Assembly (NCBI GenBank): GCA_030668025.1
Contig: DAOUUT010000188.1
Span: 1 to 7,453 of the forward strand
DNA length: 7,453 nt
Source of the DNA: Promethearchaeota archaeon
GTDB taxonomy: Archaea; Asgardarchaeota; Lokiarchaeia; Sigynarchaeales; SOKP01
Direction of reading: 5' to 3'
The stretch's first letter is position 1, and every line of letters begins with the position of its first letter. Below are positions 5,484-7,453 of the stretch, one piece after another. Below the pieces are notes generated by a model. It saw nothing but the letters and a program-made list of their open reading frames with translations. It was not told the DNA's origin and searched no databases. A program made the position numbers and the translations under genes.

Positions 5484-6590
5484 TTAATCAAAAGCAAGTT
5501 CACCGATGTTAAAAATATCATCCGATAATCCCAGTTTTTGCTTAGATATGTTCTTTTTACCAAATGATTGAACGGGTGATATATCTTGTCCAAAAATCTG
5601 TGGTGATTTAATACCCGTTATAAGAAGCATAACTCTTAAATATCCGTCGAATTCATCGTTTACTCGGGCACCCCAGATTACCATTGCATTGTTCACATCC
5701 ATTTTTTCAGAAATTTTCTTTGCTACAGAATTTGCTTCTGCAAGAGTCATATCGTTTCCTCCACAAATATGAATTAACGCACCCTTAGCACCATCAATAG
5801 ATACATCTAATAATGGTGAGTTGAGTGCGTCTTCAATGGCCTCCTCTACGCGGTTACCTTTATTGCCAGACTCACCCACTCCCACAATTGCTACACCTCC
5901 CGTACTTAATATAGTCCTAACATCAGCAAAGTCTAAATTAATTAAGGAAGGTAAAGAAATCGTTTCAGTTATTCCCTTTACCATCGTTGCTAAAACTTCA
6001 TCTGCGACGCTAAACGCCTCTATAATCGGTAAATCTGGAGCAATGTCTAAAAGGCTATTATTATCGATTACTACTAGTGTATCCGCATATTTCTTTAATT
6101 CATTAAGTCCCATTTGAGCTTTTTCTATTCTTCCTATTTCAGTATCAAACGGTAATGTGACTACGCCTACAACTATTGCCCCTTCAAGCTTGGCTATTTC
6201 AGCTACTATAGGTGCACTTCCGGTCCCAGTCCCCCCACCTTCTCCACAGGTAATAAATACTAAATTTGCTTCTCTTAGTATCTTTGTTAAATCTTCACGT
6301 GATTCTTCAGCTGCAGCTCTACCAATGTCGGGATTACCACCTGCACCTAAGCCTCGTGTTAAATTTTTACCGATTAACAGTTTTATGTGGGACTCAACGC
6401 TTTCTAAATGTTGGAGATCTGTATTTACAGCTACACATTTTGCTCCTTTTATTCCTATTTTCATTAACCGATTAACGGTGTTGTTTCCAGCGCCTCCGCA
6501 TCCAACAATTTTTATGTTAGCGTAACCAAAATTTTCACGAGTTGGTTTGATTACTTCTCTCTTTCTAGCATTTCTTATTAGAGATTCCAT
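5484..6590 (-). CDS. ftsZ: Cell-division GTPase FtsZ (archaeal FtsZ1-like)
   Basis: FtsZ is the tubulin-like GTPase that polymerises into the division ring. In this 368-residue protein a basic N-terminal tail (1-23) precedes the GTPase domain. The domain has G30-C-G-G-A-G-N-N-T for nucleotide binding, N56-T-D-L-Q-H-L, and T78-R-G-L-G-A-G-G (typical of FtsZ1). The tubulin signature G118-G-G-T-G-T-G124 follows, then F148-D-T-E-I-G-R and the T7 synergy loop N218-L-D-F-A-D-V224, whose Asp completes the active site of the next subunit. All catalytic residues are present, so it should be an active polymerising FtsZ rather than a CetZ. The C-terminal subdomain (about 225-325) is followed by a short linker and a conserved-looking end, 'LGLSDDIFNIGELAFD' (353-368), the region that in other FtsZs binds SepF or FtsA. 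A TATA-like box lies about 42 bases upstream. The decarboxylase gene precedes it on the same strand, 114 bases away. Confidence 0.96.
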   Translation of the reverse strand: MESLIRNARKREVIKPTRENFGYANIKIVGCGGAGNNTVNRLMKIGIKGAKCVAVNTDLQHLESVESHIKLLIGKNLTRGLGAGGNPDIGRAAAEESREDLTKILREANLVFITCGEGGGTGTGSAPIVAEIAKLEGAIVVGVVTLPFDTEIGRIEKAQMGLNELKKYADTLVVIDNNSLLDIAPDLPIIEAFSVADEVLATMVKGITETISLPSLINLDFADVRTILSTGGVAIVGVGESGNKGNRVEEAIEDALNSPLLDVSIDGAKGALIHICGGNDMTLAEANSVAKKISEKMDVNNAMVIWGARVNDEFDGYLRVMLLITGIKSPQIFGQDISPVQSFGKKNISKQKLGLSDDIFNIGELAFD

Positions 6591-6628
6591 TAAAAAACAA
6601 CAGATTGTTTTGTATGTGTTATAGAAAT

Positions 6629-6636
6629 ATTATAAA
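6629..6636 (-). promoter_or_regulatory. Candidate TATA box of ftsZ
   Basis: Read on the minus strand the sequence is TTTATAAT, centred about 42 bases before the ftsZ ATG. This would give a start near 6607 and a leader of about 17 bases. The leader shows no clear Shine-Dalgarno. The call rests on composition and spacing only. Confidence 0.35.
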
Positions 6637-6654
6637 TGAAATTTTAGAATTAAT

Positions 6655-6672
6655 ATAATATGCTCATATTAT
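6655..6672. repeat. 18-bp inverted repeat upstream of ftsZ
   Basis: ATAATATG (6655-6662) and CATATTAT (6665-6672) are perfect inverted copies separated by two bases. The repeat lies 33 bases after the decarboxylase stop and about 20 bases upstream of the candidate ftsZ TATA box. It fits a dimer-binding operator or a small terminator hairpin; neither is shown. Confidence 0.5.
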
Positions 6673-6704
6673 TTGCAGATTACAAAAAGAATAATTTCAA
6701 ATAG

Positions 6705-7453
6705 TTAAATTAGGGAAAAATCATAATTTCTCAAAGGATCAAAAATTTCGGAAAGAGTTCTATTCTTAACAAGAATTATTTTAGGGAGTGTATATGGAAA
6801 CCGATTAGAAAAAGTCAGAGTATACGCTCCGACATTCGTAACCATTACTATGTCATTTTCTTTTAAATCTTTAGTAAAAAAATAATTTTTCGCTAATACA
6901 TCCTGATCAGTAGGCACAATTCCAGCTATTGAAGTTTTAAATTTATGTGGTTCGTTAATTTTTGATGCGTTGTAAAATCTTAAAGAGCACTTTGCGAATT
7001 TGGGACAAATATGATTTCCTATATCTAAAAAAATCCATCTATCTTCAGATACTTTAATAATTTTCGCAAGAAATATACCAGCATCTCCAATAAAATAGCG
7101 TCCTGGTTCAAAATAGATGTTTTTAAAATTGAACTCAGAGTTACTTAGGGTTGAGTTTATATTATTCGCTATTTCTCTTAATTGGGTTTCTGGCATTATA
7201 ACTGCTTCCGGAAAACCGCCTCCTAAATTAATATTTTCTACATTAATCCCAGCATCTGATAAAATTACAACATTTTCTATGAGAGATTCTATATTTTTAT
7301 TAAACTGTCCAAAATTATTCATTTGAGTAGAATAATGAGATAAAATCGTTGTTAATTTGATGTTTTCGCATTCTTTTACTAAATTTGTTAATTTTGTTAA
7401 TTTAGACTTGTCTAATATGATTCCTAATTTACTCCCATATTTTTGAGAATTAA
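6705..7453 (-). CDS. Fold-type III PLP decarboxylase, diaminopimelate/ornithine family; N-terminus outside window
   Basis: The frame is open to the right edge (249 codons visible), so the ATG at 7322 is internal and the PLP-lysine region is missing. Visible landmarks: 'SKLGI' (about residues 7-12 from the edge); H-Y-S-T-Q (7323-7337), matching the family HxGSQ; L-G-G-G-F-P (about 7209-7226), the phosphate-binding glycines; E-P-G-R (7098-7109), the substrate-binding Glu/Arg; and G-A-Y-T-L near the C-terminus, where Tyr contacts PLP phosphate. Family members decarboxylate diaminopimelate, ornithine, arginine or carboxyspermidine as dimers. At the position of the family's GPxCxxxD motif, which supplies a cysteine to the partner's active site, this protein reads G-I-V-P-T-D-Q-D (6900-6923), with Pro for Cys. 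The substrate therefore cannot be assigned; a lysA-like, polyamine-related or divergent decarboxylase-like role is possible. It ends 114 bases upstream of ftsZ on the same strand. Confidence 0.85.
   Translation of the reverse strand, partial: NSQKYGSKLGIILDKSKLTKLTNLVKECENIKLTTILSHYSTQMNNFGQFNKNIESLIENVVILSDAGINVENINLGGGFPEAVIMPETQLREIANNINSTLSNSEFNFKNIYFEPGRYFIGDAGIFLAKIIKVSEDRWIFLDIGNHICPKFAKCSLRFYNASKINEPHKFKTSIAGIVPTDQDVLAKNYFFTKDLKENDIVMVTNVGAYTLTFSNRFPYTLPKIILVKNRTLSEIFDPLRNYDFSLI

Noticed and set aside
5821..6525. Several plus-strand open frames across ftsZ (5821-6117, 6157-6525, 6266-6475)
   Set aside because: They mirror the ftsZ coding sequence, which has every FtsZ motif intact; their Ser/Pro/Thr-rich products are typical antisense artefacts.
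5484..6590. FtsZ taken as evidence for a bacterial genome
   Set aside because: aIF2-beta, Nmd3, Rio1, Dim2 and the BHB tRNA intron are archaeal, and the FtsZ carries the archaeal TRGLGAGG pattern.
7320..7322. ATG at 7322 as the start of the decarboxylase
   Set aside because: The frame stays open for 43 more codons to the edge and those codons encode family sequence (SKLGI, HYSTQ), so the true start is outside the window.
7117..7326. Plus-strand frame of 69 codons at the right edge
   Set aside because: It is antisense to the decarboxylase gene, whose family motifs are clear.

Overview
This is an AT-rich archaeal window, most likely from an Asgard (Lokiarchaeia-like) genome. The archaeal assignment is firm: it carries aIF2-beta, a DUF424 protein, Nmd3, a Rio1 kinase, a two-KH Dim2/Pno1 protein, an RPA32-like OB-fold/winged-helix protein, a CetZ-unrelated archaeal FtsZ, and an initiator tRNA interrupted by an archaeal bulge-helix-bulge intron. 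The Asgard label is an inference from very low GC, Lys/Ile/Asn-rich proteins and the gene complement; nothing here proves it.

Layout. At 1-614 (minus) lies the 5' part of an unrecognised protein gene that runs off the left edge. Its upstream region holds a perfect 21-bp tandem duplication (648-689). At 782-888 (plus) is the initiator tRNA-Met gene, with a 31-nt intron in the T-loop between positions 59 and 60. At 1047-1775 (plus) is the RPA32-like gene, followed by a long nested inverted repeat (1781-1857). From 1900 to 5016 (plus) runs a compact five-gene cluster: aIF2-beta, DUF424, nmd3, rio1, dim2. Spacings are 21 nt, a 1-nt overlap, 0 nt and 46 nt, so at least the first four are probably one transcript. 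From 5086 to the right edge everything is on the minus strand: an uncharacterised 116-aa protein (5086-5436), ftsZ (5484-6590) and the 3' part of a fold-type III PLP decarboxylase gene (6705-7453, 5' end outside the window).

How the genes fit together. The central cluster joins translation initiation (aIF2-beta delivers initiator tRNA, whose gene is only about 1 kb upstream) with late ribosome assembly (Nmd3 for the large subunit; Rio1 and Dim2 for 18S/16S-end maturation of the small subunit). This looks like two commonly conserved archaeal blocks, aIF2-beta/DUF424/nmd3 and rio1/dim2, joined end to end. aIF1A, which often precedes rio1, is not present. The RPA-like gene adds ssDNA binding and FtsZ adds cell division. 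The decarboxylase belongs to the diaminopimelate/ornithine decarboxylase family but has an altered active-site motif.

No mobile element, CRISPR array, rRNA or phage gene was seen. No clearly new multi-gene system is evident. The items most worth a second look are the T-loop intron of the initiator tRNA, the unknown protein at the left edge with its duplicated upstream element, the decarboxylase that lacks the family cysteine, and the orphan gene beside ftsZ.
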